Assembly: GCF_937890665.1 (NCBI RefSeq)
Contig: NZ_CALADU010000075.1
Span: 1 to 33,530, forward strand
Length of the DNA stretch: 33,530 nucleotides
DNA from: an uncultured Subdoligranulum sp.
Lineage (GTDB): Bacteria; Bacillota_A; Clostridia; Oscillospirales; Ruminococcaceae
Reading direction: 5' to 3'
Part shown: in pieces, positions 8,002-14,546 of the stretch
Numbering within the stretch: the first letter of the stretch is position 1
How the letters are laid out: each line of letters starts with the position of its first letter
Position numbers and translations under genes: made by a program
Notes under the pieces: model-generated
The model's input: only the letters and a program-made list of their open reading frames with translations
What the model was told of the DNA's origin: nothing
Database searches by the model: none

Positions 8002-8388
8002 ATGTTGGAACAAGGAATGCTATTCTTGCTGGGGGGCAGTGGGTATCTGGCGATTGAGCTGGCATGGCGGGGGACCAGTCATTGGACGATGTTTTTAGCA
8101 GGCGGGATATGTTTGTGTTTACTGCAACAACTGGCACAACGGCGGCTGCCGTTGCCGGCGGCAGCTGGGGCTGGTGCGGTAGGGGCCAGCGGCATCGAAG
8201 CGGCGGTGGGGATCTTCTGCCGCGAAATATTGCATGTGACGGTTTGGGATTATAGTGCGGAATGGGGAAATTGGGCGGGGCTGATTTGTCCGCGCTATAC
8301 CGTCTATTGGTTTCTGCTGTGCGGTTGGGTCGTGTTGGTGCTTCGCAGGGTACAAACAGCTTTTAAAAATCCGATTTATGGTACTTGA
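8002..8388 (+). CDS. Small membrane protein, putative ABC-transporter type IV (CmpB-like) family
   Basis: A 128-residue integral membrane protein with four likely helices, at about residues 4-21, 28-45, 54-73 and 99-118. The motif VWDYSAEWGNWAGLICPRYT followed by YWFLL resembles the conserved WDYSxxxxNxxGxICxxYxxxWF signature of the family annotated as putative ABC-transporter type IV. No transport partner or ATPase is nearby and the function is unknown; the family name is a label, not a demonstrated role. The SD GGGAGG is locked in the preceding hairpin. The last bases overlap a possible upstream start of the next small gene, but that gene has its own promoter. Confidence 0.75.
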   Translation: MLEQGMLFLLGGSGYLAIELAWRGTSHWTMFLAGGICLCLLQQLAQRRLPLPAAAGAGAVGASGIEAAVGIFCREILHVTVWDYSAEWGNWAGLICPRYTVYWFLLCGWVVLVLRRVQTAFKNPIYGT

Positions 8389-8414
8389 ATGGCCCCGGAA
8401 AGGAATAGAAGTAC

Positions 8415-8443
8415 CGTTTTACGGACAGGGAATGTTGTATACT
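8415..8443 (+). promoter_or_regulatory. Putative promoter for the 37-residue protein
   Basis: TATACT at 8438-8443 is preceded by TG and by a weak T-rich -35 at about 8415-8420. The ATG at 8477 is 33 bases downstream. This favours the short product over longer in-frame starts. Confidence 0.5.
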
Positions 8444-8476
8444 AATGCCATCCTGATAGGAAAGGCGGTACACACC

Positions 8477-8590
8477 ATGACCCAGCAATTCAAATATGTA
8501 GGCGGCCACATCGAGGTGTATTCGGAGTACGGCGAGTTCTTGTTTTCGGCGGATACCATGCAGGAAGCATGGGAGGAACTGTCCGCCTGA
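8477..8590 (+). CDS. Tiny conserved-looking protein of unknown function (37 residues)
   Basis: Encodes 37 residues with a compact pattern, GGHIEVYSEYGEFLFSADTM followed by an acidic helix QEAWEELSA. The first part looks like a beta hairpin (VEVY-x-G-x-F-L-F-S-A) and the second like a helix, so it may fold as a small domain. An AGGAAAGG stretch lies about 10 bases before the ATG and a promoter-like -10 lies at 8438-8443, so it appears to be expressed alone. The frame is open further upstream to an ATG at 8378, but that region overlaps the preceding gene and lies before the promoter. Function is not recognised. Confidence 0.6.
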   Translation: MTQQFKYVGGHIEVYSEYGEFLFSADTMQEAWEELSA

Positions 8591-8594
8591 CGCG

Positions 8595-8673
8595 TACAAA
8601 TGCAACTAAAATATGTACAATACGCCGAAATGGTGGAAAATATACAAATAACTTTTGTAAGTTTGTACAAAGT
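8595..8673 (+). repeat. Cluster of TACAA repeats with two TGTACA palindromes (possible operator)
   Basis: TACAA occurs at 8595, 8616, 8643 and 8666. Two copies sit in TGTACA palindromes (8614-8619 and 8664-8669) exactly 50 bases apart. The second is inside the perfect 10-bp palindrome TTTGTACAAA (8662-8671), itself framed by ACTTT and AAAGT. The cluster lies just upstream of the -35 of the 45-residue gene, a position suited to a regulator. No regulator was identified. Confidence 0.4.
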
Positions 8674-8678
8674 GCGGC

Positions 8679-8707
8679 TTGCAAAAGACAGACTTTTCGC
8701 ATATAAT
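8679..8707 (+). promoter_or_regulatory. Strong promoter for the 45-residue protein
   Basis: TTGCAA (8679-8684), a 17-base spacer and a perfect TATAAT (8702-8707). The same hexamers and spacing recur before the membrane gene at 17785. The start codon is 31 bases downstream. Confidence 0.8.
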
Positions 8708-8738
8708 GAAGACAGAAAACAGAAAGGAGCTAGGTAAC

Positions 8739-8876
8739 ATGTTGAAGCTGCATACTTTGGCTGAGTGGATGCACGGGTTTTTGGAGCCGGAACGTCCTTT
8801 TGGTCTGCCGGAGGAAATGTACAACGATGTGATGCCGTCGGGAGTACACAGTTACAACCGATCCGATCTGTCTTAA
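8739..8876 (+). CDS. Small protein of unknown function (45 residues)
   Basis: Encodes 45 residues, beginning MLKLHTLAEWMHGFLEPERP and continuing through FGLPEEMYNDVMPSG. A strong SD (AAAGGAG) sits 11 bases before the ATG, an excellent promoter lies upstream and a very strong terminator downstream. It is therefore a monocistronic, probably highly expressed gene despite its size. The N-terminal part could form an amphipathic helix; there is no signal peptide, cysteine pair or membrane span. Function is not recognised. The strength of its signals, compared with its size, is its most striking property. Confidence 0.65.
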   Translation: MLKLHTLAEWMHGFLEPERPFGLPEEMYNDVMPSGVHSYNRSDLS

Positions 8877-8899
8877 AACCCAACCACCCCCGCAAGCCG

Positions 8900-8942
8900 T
8901 GCCCCGTGCCGATGCGCTCCGCATCGGCACGGGGCATTTTTT
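8900..8942 (+). terminator. Very strong intrinsic terminator
   Basis: A perfect 17-bp GC-rich stem (8900-8916 with 8920-8936), a 3-base loop and six Ts. It ends the small-gene transcript and insulates the glycosyltransferase gene. Confidence 0.93.
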
Positions 8943-8944
8943 GC

Positions 8945-8973
8945 TTGTAATTTTGGGCAAAAAAGGGTATGCT
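8945..8973 (+). promoter_or_regulatory. Putative promoter of the glycosyltransferase-phosphatase unit
   Basis: TTGTAA (8945-8950), 17 bases, then TATGCT (8968-8973). The start codon at 9027 is 53 bases downstream. Confidence 0.6.
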
Positions 8974-9026
8974 ATTACTGTATCAATCCGACCTTATGAG
9001 GCCGACCTGTCAGAAGGAGTATCTGC

Positions 9027-10046
9027 ATGAAACTGATTACCTTTACCGTGCCGTGCTATAACTCGGCTGCGTATATGGACCGTTGTATCGAAACCCTGCT
9101 TCCCGCTGGAGAGGACGCCGAGATCATCTTGGTGGATGATGGTTCCACCGACGACACCGGCAAGATTGCTGACGCCTACGCGGAGAAGTATCCCACCATT
9201 GTGCGGGTGATCCATCAGGAAAACGGTGGCCACGGGGAGGGAGTCAATCAGGGAATCCGTCATGCCACGGGTATGTTTTTTAAAGTGGTGGATTCCGACG
9301 ACTGGCTGGACACCGAAGCACTGGCGAAAGTGATGGAAGTGCTGCGCCGCTACGCGGAAGCGGAAACACCGCTGGATCTGCTGATGGCCAACTACGTGTA
9401 TGAACACGTAGCCGACAATACCCGCAACGTGGTGGACTACACCGGAATCCTGCCGGAAAATCGCGTCTTCCATTGGGATGAGATCGGCAAATTCCCGCCG
9501 AACAAGAATATCCTGATGCATAGCGTCATCTACCGCACGGCTGTGTTGCGGGCCAGCGGCATGGAACTGCCCAAGCATACCTTCTATGTGGACAATATCT
9601 TTGTGTACCAGCCGCTGCCCCAAGTCAAAACCATCTACTACCTCAATTTGGATTTGTATCGCTACTTTATCGGCCGGGAAGATCAGAGCGTCAACGAAAA
9701 GAATATGATCAAGCGGGTGGACCAGCAGCTGCGGGTTACACGGCTGATGATGCAGGCGGTGGATGTCTACGCGCTGCCTCCCGAGCAGGAAAAGCTGCAG
9801 GCCTATATGCTGAACTATTTTTCGATGATGATGGCCATTTCCAGCATCTTTTTGGCGTTGGACGGCAGTGAGGAAGCGCTTCAGAAGCGGAAACAACTCT
9901 GGGACGATCTCAAAGCGCATGATGAACGGCTGTGGCGCCGCTGCCGGCATTCGGTGGCACAGGGCTGCAACTTGCCCGGTTGGCTGGGCAGCAAGCTGAG
10001 CATTGGCGGTTATCGCATTGCGCAAAAACTGTTTAAATTCAACTGA
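9027..10046 (+). CDS. Family 2 glycosyltransferase
   Basis: A 339-residue GT2 (GT-A fold) enzyme. Visible are the N-terminal FTVPCYNSAAYMDRC, the nucleotide-sugar site VDDGSTDDT (DDGS at 37-40), ENGGHGEGVNQGI and the metal-binding VVDSDDWLD (DSDD at 89-92). The C-terminal half, about residues 210-320, is helical and less conserved. Such enzymes usually build envelope polysaccharides or glycolipids; donor and acceptor cannot be told from the sequence. There is no membrane helix. The start follows GAAGGAG. The HAD phosphatase begins 9 bases after the stop, so the two are cotranscribed, but the pairing does not define a pathway. Confidence 0.92.
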   Translation: MKLITFTVPCYNSAAYMDRCIETLLPAGEDAEIILVDDGSTDDTGKIADAYAEKYPTIVRVIHQENGGHGEGVNQGIRHATGMFFKVVDSDDWLDTEALAKVMEVLRRYAEAETPLDLLMANYVYEHVADNTRNVVDYTGILPENRVFHWDEIGKFPPNKNILMHSVIYRTAVLRASGMELPKHTFYVDNIFVYQPLPQVKTIYYLNLDLYRYFIGREDQSVNEKNMIKRVDQQLRVTRLMMQAVDVYALPPEQEKLQAYMLNYFSMMMAISSIFLALDGSEEALQKRKQLWDDLKAHDERLWRRCRHSVAQGCNLPGWLGSKLSIGGYRIAQKLFKFN

Positions 10047-10055
10047 GGAGGCACC

Positions 10056-10712
10056 ATGCAGCCCTACCAGACCATTTTGTTTGATTTGGACGGCACTTTG
10101 ACGGATTCGGCCCCCGGGATTCTCAACTCGGTGCGCCACGCCTGCCAGAAAATGGCCCTAGAGGTGCCGGAAGAGGCCATCTTGCGCCGCTTTCTGGGAC
10201 CGCCGCTGCCAGACTCTTTCCGAGAGTATCTCCACCTGCAGGAAGAGGACACCGTCCGAGCGGTGGCCGCCTTTCGGGAATACTACCCCGAACGCGGCAT
10301 TTTTGAGAATGAGGTTTATCCCGGCATTCCAGAGCTTTTGGCGGATTTGAAAAGGGCTGGCAAAAGGGTCGTGATGGCGACCAGCAAGCCGGAAGACTTT
10401 GCCCGGCGCATTATGGAACATTTCTCTCTGGAAAGCTATTTTGATGCAATTTGCGGTGCCACAATGGACGAAACACGCACGGATAAAGGGGAGGTTATCG
10501 CCTACGCCCTGCAAACAGCAGGGGTCACCCAACTTCAGGACGTCGTCATGGTGGGCGACCGGGAACACGATGTCAAAGGTGCGGCGCGTAACGGCTTGCC
10601 TTGCATTGGCGCGGTCTATGGCTATGGGAGCGCCGACGAACTGACGAAAGCTGGTGCGGTGGCATTGGCCAACACAGTAGCAGATCTGCATACGCTGTTA
10701 TGTGATTCTTAA
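10056..10712 (+). CDS. HAD-superfamily phosphatase, phosphoglycolate phosphatase-like (Gph/PpaX type)
   Basis: A 218-residue HAD hydrolase. Motif I is FDLDGTLTDS (nucleophile Asp10, Asp12), motif II is MATSKP, and motif IV is MVGDREHDVKGAARNG. A helical cap lies between motifs I and II (residues about 15-85), as in Gph and PpaX. Probable substrates are small phosphate esters such as phosphoglycolate, but HAD specificity is not predictable here. It follows the glycosyltransferase by 9 bases with a strong GAGGAGG SD and ends in a strong terminator. Confidence 0.9.
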   Translation: MQPYQTILFDLDGTLTDSAPGILNSVRHACQKMALEVPEEAILRRFLGPPLPDSFREYLHLQEEDTVRAVAAFREYYPERGIFENEVYPGIPELLADLKRAGKRVVMATSKPEDFARRIMEHFSLESYFDAICGATMDETRTDKGEVIAYALQTAGVTQLQDVVMVGDREHDVKGAARNGLPCIGAVYGYGSADELTKAGAVALANTVADLHTLLCDS

Positions 10713-10720
10713 AAAGTGAA

Positions 10721-10760
10721 AGAACCCCCTCTCGGTTTTGCAGCCGAGAGGGGGTTTTTT
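10721..10760 (+). terminator. Strong intrinsic terminator between convergent genes
   Basis: A 13-bp stem (10723-10735 with 10744-10756) with an 8-base loop, then Ts to 10760. It reaches the stop codon of the convergent MerR gene. In the other direction the T-tract is weaker, but it may serve both. Confidence 0.92.
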
Positions 10761-11652
10761 AGGAATTATGAGGCTGATTGTCTTTGTCGTTGTAGAAAAG
10801 ATGAAGGTTGTACCACGAGGCACTGATACCAGCTGCGATGCACCCTATCAGGAGCAAAAGCCCCCAGCCGGTGGTCAGCAGTCCGCGAGGCCATAAAAAG
10901 AGGAGGGCGAGGGCTGTCGCGGCAAAAGCTGGCAGGAAATCGTGCAGAAACTTTAGAATTCGCAGGCGAGGTGTGTTCTCCGGCAACGAAAAGTCTGGGT
11001 CACAGCAGATACAGCGGATTCGCGCGGTGGGGATCCCACGGATTGGGTAGAGATAGCGCGTGGCCCGATACGCAATCCCATTGATGGTGAAGCGGGGGTG
11101 CATGCTTTCGTGGGTGACCACAAGATTCAGATCCTTCTCCCGGCCATAGGCAAAGAGTGCATCGGTAAACTGAGCGGGGGTCATGACTGGGGTATCCGGT
11201 GTGAAGGTGAAGATGCGGCGATGCTCCCGACGGGTCATGGCACGGTAATCTTCCAACCAACCGGCATACCAACTCCGTTGGGGGGCACTGTCCATCCGAG
11301 CCAGATAGGCATCGATATCCAACGCAGCAGTACCAATATCTTGCCGCTGCAGGTCGTTGCAAAACTGAATTGCAGTTTCTAGTTTTTGGGCACGTTCGCG
11401 CAGCCGTTCACTTTGGCGGGCCGCTGCTTCCGCCAAGGTGAGTTGCCCCTCTAAGATTTGGTGAATGTCTTCCAACGGCATGTCCAGCATGCGCAGGGCG
11501 CGGATGATCTTCAGCGTGCGGATGTGTTGCGCTGTGTAGATGCGATATTCGTTTTCGGGATTTCGGTCAGGGTGCAGCAAACCGGCTTGTTCATAGTAGC
11601 GGATATTACGGGTGGATACACCGGATTGTTCCGAGGCTTCTTTGATATTCAT
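10759..11652 (-). CDS. MerR-family regulator with C-terminal membrane anchor
   Basis: A 297-residue regulator. Residues 1-70 are a typical MerR winged helix-turn-helix (IKEASEQSGVSTRNIRYYEQ, then YRIYTAQHIRTLKIIRALR), followed by the family's long helix (about 72-105). Residues about 145-225 form an unrecognised domain containing CICC (Cys214, 216, 217), a possible metal or redox site. Two hydrophobic segments (about 237-255 and 259-281) end the protein, predicting a membrane-tethered DNA-binding protein, an unusual layout for MerR. The start follows GGAGGGG. Its promoter resembles MerR-controlled promoters, so it is probably autoregulated; no separate target gene is adjacent except the divergent small gene at 11789. 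Its inducer is unknown. Confidence 0.85.
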   Translation of the reverse strand: MNIKEASEQSGVSTRNIRYYEQAGLLHPDRNPENEYRIYTAQHIRTLKIIRALRMLDMPLEDIHQILEGQLTLAEAAARQSERLRERAQKLETAIQFCNDLQRQDIGTAALDIDAYLARMDSAPQRSWYAGWLEDYRAMTRREHRRIFTFTPDTPVMTPAQFTDALFAYGREKDLNLVVTHESMHPRFTINGIAYRATRYLYPIRGIPTARIRCICCDPDFSLPENTPRLRILKFLHDFLPAFAATALALLFLWPRGLLTTGWGLLLLIGCIAAGISASWYNLHLFYNDKDNQPHNS

Positions 11653-11673
11653 GAAAACCCCTCCTTTGGCCTT

Positions 11674-11704
11674 AGTATATACCTTACACCGATGGGAAGG
11701 TCAA
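11674..11704 (-). promoter_or_regulatory. MerR-type promoter and operator, probably autoregulatory
   Basis: On the minus strand, TTGACC (11699-11704) and TATACT (11674-11679) are 19 bases apart, the long spacer typical of MerR-controlled promoters. Between and across them lies an inverted repeat with arms ACCTT and AAGGT (11681-11685 and 11697-11701). An overlapping TATATA (11676-11681) would give a normal 17-base spacer, so the 19-base reading is not the only one. Confidence 0.6.
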
Positions 11705-11744
11705 GTCTTTTTTCAAATAAATCATACCATCCCCACGGTTTTTG

Positions 11745-11753
11745 TGCTATACT
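11745..11753 (+). promoter_or_regulatory. Putative extended -10 promoter for the unknown gene-cca unit
   Basis: TGCTATACT is the same extended -10 as before the carboxypeptidase gene. No good -35 is present. The ATG at 11789 is 35 bases downstream. Confidence 0.5.
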
Positions 11754-11788
11754 GTTCTTACATTTCAATATAAAGAGGGAGCAAAACC

Positions 11789-12178
11789 ATGTATCAGTTG
11801 GGAGACGACAAACTGGAAGTACGCGAATTGCTGGTCAAAGCCTTTGCCAGCGCGTGGGAACATAGTGATAAGCATGTGGACCGAGATACCTATATCAACA
11901 GCAGCATCAATGTGATCGATTCGCTGCAAGTTGGGCCCGAGATGATTTATGGAGAGGAAGGCCAAGGTTTGCTGGAGGGCGAACTGGATCACCTTCCGGA
12001 TCTGCTGCGTGCCGACGGTATGTGGGTCTACTATGAAGTTCCGGCCGACAACTACTTTATTTTGACTTGGATGGCAGACGCGGACAAAGCACAGGCCAAA
12101 GTACAGACATTGCAAGGGGAAGAAGGAAGTCTTGCGTGTGTGGTGGATCTGAAGCAGGAGTGGCACCGCGAACAGTAA
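11789..12178 (+). CDS. Conserved-looking protein of unknown function (129 residues)
   Basis: An acidic, soluble 129-residue protein that I do not recognise. The N-terminal half is helical (LEVRELLVKAFASAWEHSDK). The C-terminal half looks like alternating strands (MWVYYEVPADNYFILTWMA) and a helix, with no cysteine cluster, signal peptide or membrane span. AGAGGGAG lies about 7 bases before the ATG. The cca gene begins 32 bases after its stop with no terminator between, so the two are probably one transcript; that alone does not imply a role in tRNA maturation. It is divergent from the MerR gene, so it could also be under that regulator. Confidence 0.65.
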   Translation: MYQLGDDKLEVRELLVKAFASAWEHSDKHVDRDTYINSSINVIDSLQVGPEMIYGEEGQGLLEGELDHLPDLLRADGMWVYYEVPADNYFILTWMADADKAQAKVQTLQGEEGSLACVVDLKQEWHREQ

Positions 12179-12210
12179 GAACCGGTCTGGCCGGAGAAAG
12201 GAGGGGCTCG

Positions 12211-13581
12211 ATGCGGCAGGAGCGCATTCGACTGCCGGGGGATGCCCAGTGGCTGTTGCAGACGCTGCATACCGCAGGGTACAGCGCCTACGTGGTGGGT
12301 GGCTGTGTCCGGGATAGCTTGTTGGGGCGTCAGCCGGGCGACTGGGATATCTGCACTTCGGCCCGTCCAGACCAAATGCGGGCACTGTTTGCCGACCAGC
12401 AGTTGATCCTGACCGGCGAAAAGCACGGCACCGTGGGGGTCGTGCTGCACGGCAAACCCTATGAGATCACGACCTATCGGCTGGACGGTCAGTATCGGGA
12501 TCACCGCCATCCGGACCGAGTTCAATTTGTGGGGGAACTGGCAGAGGACTTGTCCCGGCGGGATTTTACCATCAATGCCATGGCTTATGCCCCCGGTGAG
12601 GGTGTCATCGATCTTCACGGCGGGCGCCAAGATCTGGCAAATGGGATCATCCGCTGCGTGGGAAAACCGGAAGCCCGCTTTGAAGAAGATGCCTTGCGTA
12701 TTTTAAGAGCGCTGCGTTTCGCAGCGCGGCTAGGGTTTGTTTTAGAGCCGGAAACCGAGCAGGCAGCCCGTGCCGCCTGCAATACCTTGCAGTCCGTCAG
12801 TGCGGAACGCATCTACGCGGAGTTGGATGGTTTGCTGACCGTGCCGGGGGCAGGGGCGACGTTATCCCGGTACGGGGCGATTCTGGCGGGGGCGATTCCC
12901 GAGGTGGGGCCTTGTATGGGTTGTACCCAACCGGGACGATGGCATTGCTACGATGTCTGGCAGCACACAGCCGCGGCTGTTACTGCGTTGGATCTTCGCG
13001 GGCAAGACACGCGGGGTGCTAGAGTGCTTTGCTGGGCTACCTTTTTGCATGACATTGCCAAGCCCTTGTGCCGCAGTGTAGGTCCCGACGGAGCAGCCCA
13101 TTTTAGAGGACATAACCAGCGGGGGGCGCAGGTGGCACGGGGAATTTTGCGCCGGCTGAAGGCTCCCAGCTATTTGATCGAAGGGGCATCAGGATTGATT
13201 GCCATTCACGATGCGCCGCTGCCGAGTGGAGACACTGCCATCTTAAAAAGCTTGAACCGCTATGGAGCGATATTTTTACGACGTCTGTGCGCGTTGAAGT
13301 ACGCGGATTTGGACGCCCATGCGCAAACTCCGGAAGTGGCAGCGCGCCGCCGCGATGTGACGATTTTTGAAGAGCGCATGCAGGAATTGTCCCACACCGG
13401 ATGCTATACCATGCGGCAGTTGGCCCTAAATGGGGCTGATCTCATGGAAGACGGCATGCCGGCCGGCCCGGCGGTTGGGCAGATGCTGCACGCCCTGCTT
13501 TCGGCAGTGATGGAAGGCCGCGTGCCCAACGAAAAAGCTGCACTGTTGGCGGAAGCGCATCGGCTCAGAGAAGCGCGTTGA
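12211..13581 (+). CDS. cca: CCA tRNA nucleotidyltransferase with HD domain
   Basis: A 456-residue class II nucleotidyltransferase that adds or repairs the 3' CCA of tRNA. Visible are YVVGGCVRD (28-35, with GG at 30-31), the catalytic DWD (44-46), and the RRDFTINAMAY and RFEEDALRILRALRFAARLGF blocks of the neck. A C-terminal HD-type domain follows (YDVWQHTAAAV, then FLHDIAKP), a common addition. The start follows AAAGGAGGGG by 6 bases. Whether it adds all three bases or shares the task with another enzyme cannot be decided from this window. Confidence 0.95.
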   Translation: MRQERIRLPGDAQWLLQTLHTAGYSAYVVGGCVRDSLLGRQPGDWDICTSARPDQMRALFADQQLILTGEKHGTVGVVLHGKPYEITTYRLDGQYRDHRHPDRVQFVGELAEDLSRRDFTINAMAYAPGEGVIDLHGGRQDLANGIIRCVGKPEARFEEDALRILRALRFAARLGFVLEPETEQAARAACNTLQSVSAERIYAELDGLLTVPGAGATLSRYGAILAGAIPEVGPCMGCTQPGRWHCYDVWQHTAAAVTALDLRGQDTRGARVLCWATFLHDIAKPLCRSVGPDGAAHFRGHNQRGAQVARGILRRLKAPSYLIEGASGLIAIHDAPLPSGDTAILKSLNRYGAIFLRRLCALKYADLDAHAQTPEVAARRRDVTIFEERMQELSHTGCYTMRQLALNGADLMEDGMPAGPAVGQMLHALLSAVMEGRVPNEKAALLAEAHRLREAR

Positions 13582-13629
13582 GGGAATTCCACTCAGAAAA
13601 AGGATTTGCGATAAGGAGGCTTTGTGACG

Positions 13630-14157
13630 ATGAAAAACGAAGTGCTGTCTGCGATTGCTGCCCGGCGTAGCTGCCGTGCTTATCAGCCGGAACAGATCAA
13701 ACCCGAAGAATTACAAGCCGTGGTAGAGGCGGGGACATGGGCGCCTACGGCGCTGAACCGGCAAAGCCCGGTGATCGTAGCGGTGCAAGACAAAGCAACG
13801 CGCGATCAGTTGTCCGCCATGAATGCCCAAATTATGGGGCGGGATGGGGACCCCTTCTATGGCGCTCCCACCGTGCTGGTGGTGCTGGCGGACCAGACGA
13901 TTCCCACCTATGTGGAGGATGGTTCGTTGGTTTTGGGAAATCTGCTGTTGGCTGCATCCAGCATTGGTCTGGGTTCTTGCTGGATCAATCGCGCTAAAGA
14001 AACCTTTGATACCGAGGAAGGAAAGGCACTTCTGCGCAAATGGAGTCTGGATCCGGAACGTTACCGTGGTGTAGGCAACTGCATTTTGGGATATCCGGCG
14101 GCAGGTGGTATCAAACCGGCGGCGCCTCGTAAAGCAGATTATGTGGTACATGTATGA
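13630..14157 (+). CDS. Nitroreductase-family FMN oxidoreductase
   Basis: A 175-residue flavoprotein of the nitroreductase fold. Signatures are AARRSCRAYQPEQI near the N-terminus for FMN phosphate binding, TWAPTALNRQSP, and the C-terminal GLGSCWIN and ILGYPA. Such enzymes reduce nitro compounds, quinones or flavins with NAD(P)H; the true substrate is unknown. AAGGAGG (13613-13619) lies 10 bases before this ATG and only 4 before an in-frame GTG at 13624, so I prefer the ATG; the GTG would add two residues. It is coupled to acpS by an ATGA overlap, so the two are co-translated. Confidence 0.9.
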   Translation: MKNEVLSAIAARRSCRAYQPEQIKPEELQAVVEAGTWAPTALNRQSPVIVAVQDKATRDQLSAMNAQIMGRDGDPFYGAPTVLVVLADQTIPTYVEDGSLVLGNLLLAASSIGLGSCWINRAKETFDTEEGKALLRKWSLDPERYRGVGNCILGYPAAGGIKPAAPRKADYVVHV

Positions 14158-14543
14158 TTCTAGGGGTTGGCATTGACTTGTGTGAGGCGCAGCGCATCGA
14201 AAAAAGCCTCGAAAAAACGTCCTTCTGCGAGTATGTATATGCGCCGGCGGAACAGGTACTTCTGGCAGGACTTTCCGGTAAGCGCCGGGCCGAAACCGCC
14301 GCGGCCAATTTTGCTGCCAAGGAAGCTTTTCTCAAAGCGGCAGGAACCGGGCTCGGTGGCTTTGCCTTGTCGGAGCTGGCGCTGCTGCGAGCGGAGAACG
14401 GTGCTCCGTATTTTGAACTTGAAGGCCGCGCTGCCGTTTGGGCTGCGCAGCGCGGTCTAACGGTACATGTTAGCCTGACCCACGAGAAGGGTCTTGCCAG
14501 TGCCATCGTTGTGCTGGAAGAACATCAGCCAAAAGGGGAGTGA
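14154..14543 (+). CDS. acpS: Holo-[acyl-carrier-protein] synthase
   Basis: A 129-residue phosphopantetheinyl transferase that converts apo-ACP to holo-ACP using coenzyme A, feeding fatty acid synthesis. The N-terminal GVGIDLC carries the metal-binding Asp8, and FAAKEAFLKAAGTGL carries the second metal ligand Glu57. VSLTHEKGLASAIVV is the usual C-terminal SxSHxxxxAxA-type block. Length matches AcpS (about 120-130). Its ATG overlaps the nitroreductase stop by four bases (ATGA) and the acyltransferase starts 3 bases after its own stop, so the three genes form a tight operon. Confidence 0.94.
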   Translation: MILGVGIDLCEAQRIEKSLEKTSFCEYVYAPAEQVLLAGLSGKRRAETAAANFAAKEAFLKAAGTGLGGFALSELALLRAENGAPYFELEGRAAVWAAQRGLTVHVSLTHEKGLASAIVVLEEHQPKGE

Positions 14544-14546
14544 CCG

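Noticed and set aside
8378..8476. Longer (70-residue) version of the 37-residue protein
   Set aside because: The extra part overlaps the previous gene, precedes the predicted promoter and lacks an SD; the internal ATG is better supported.
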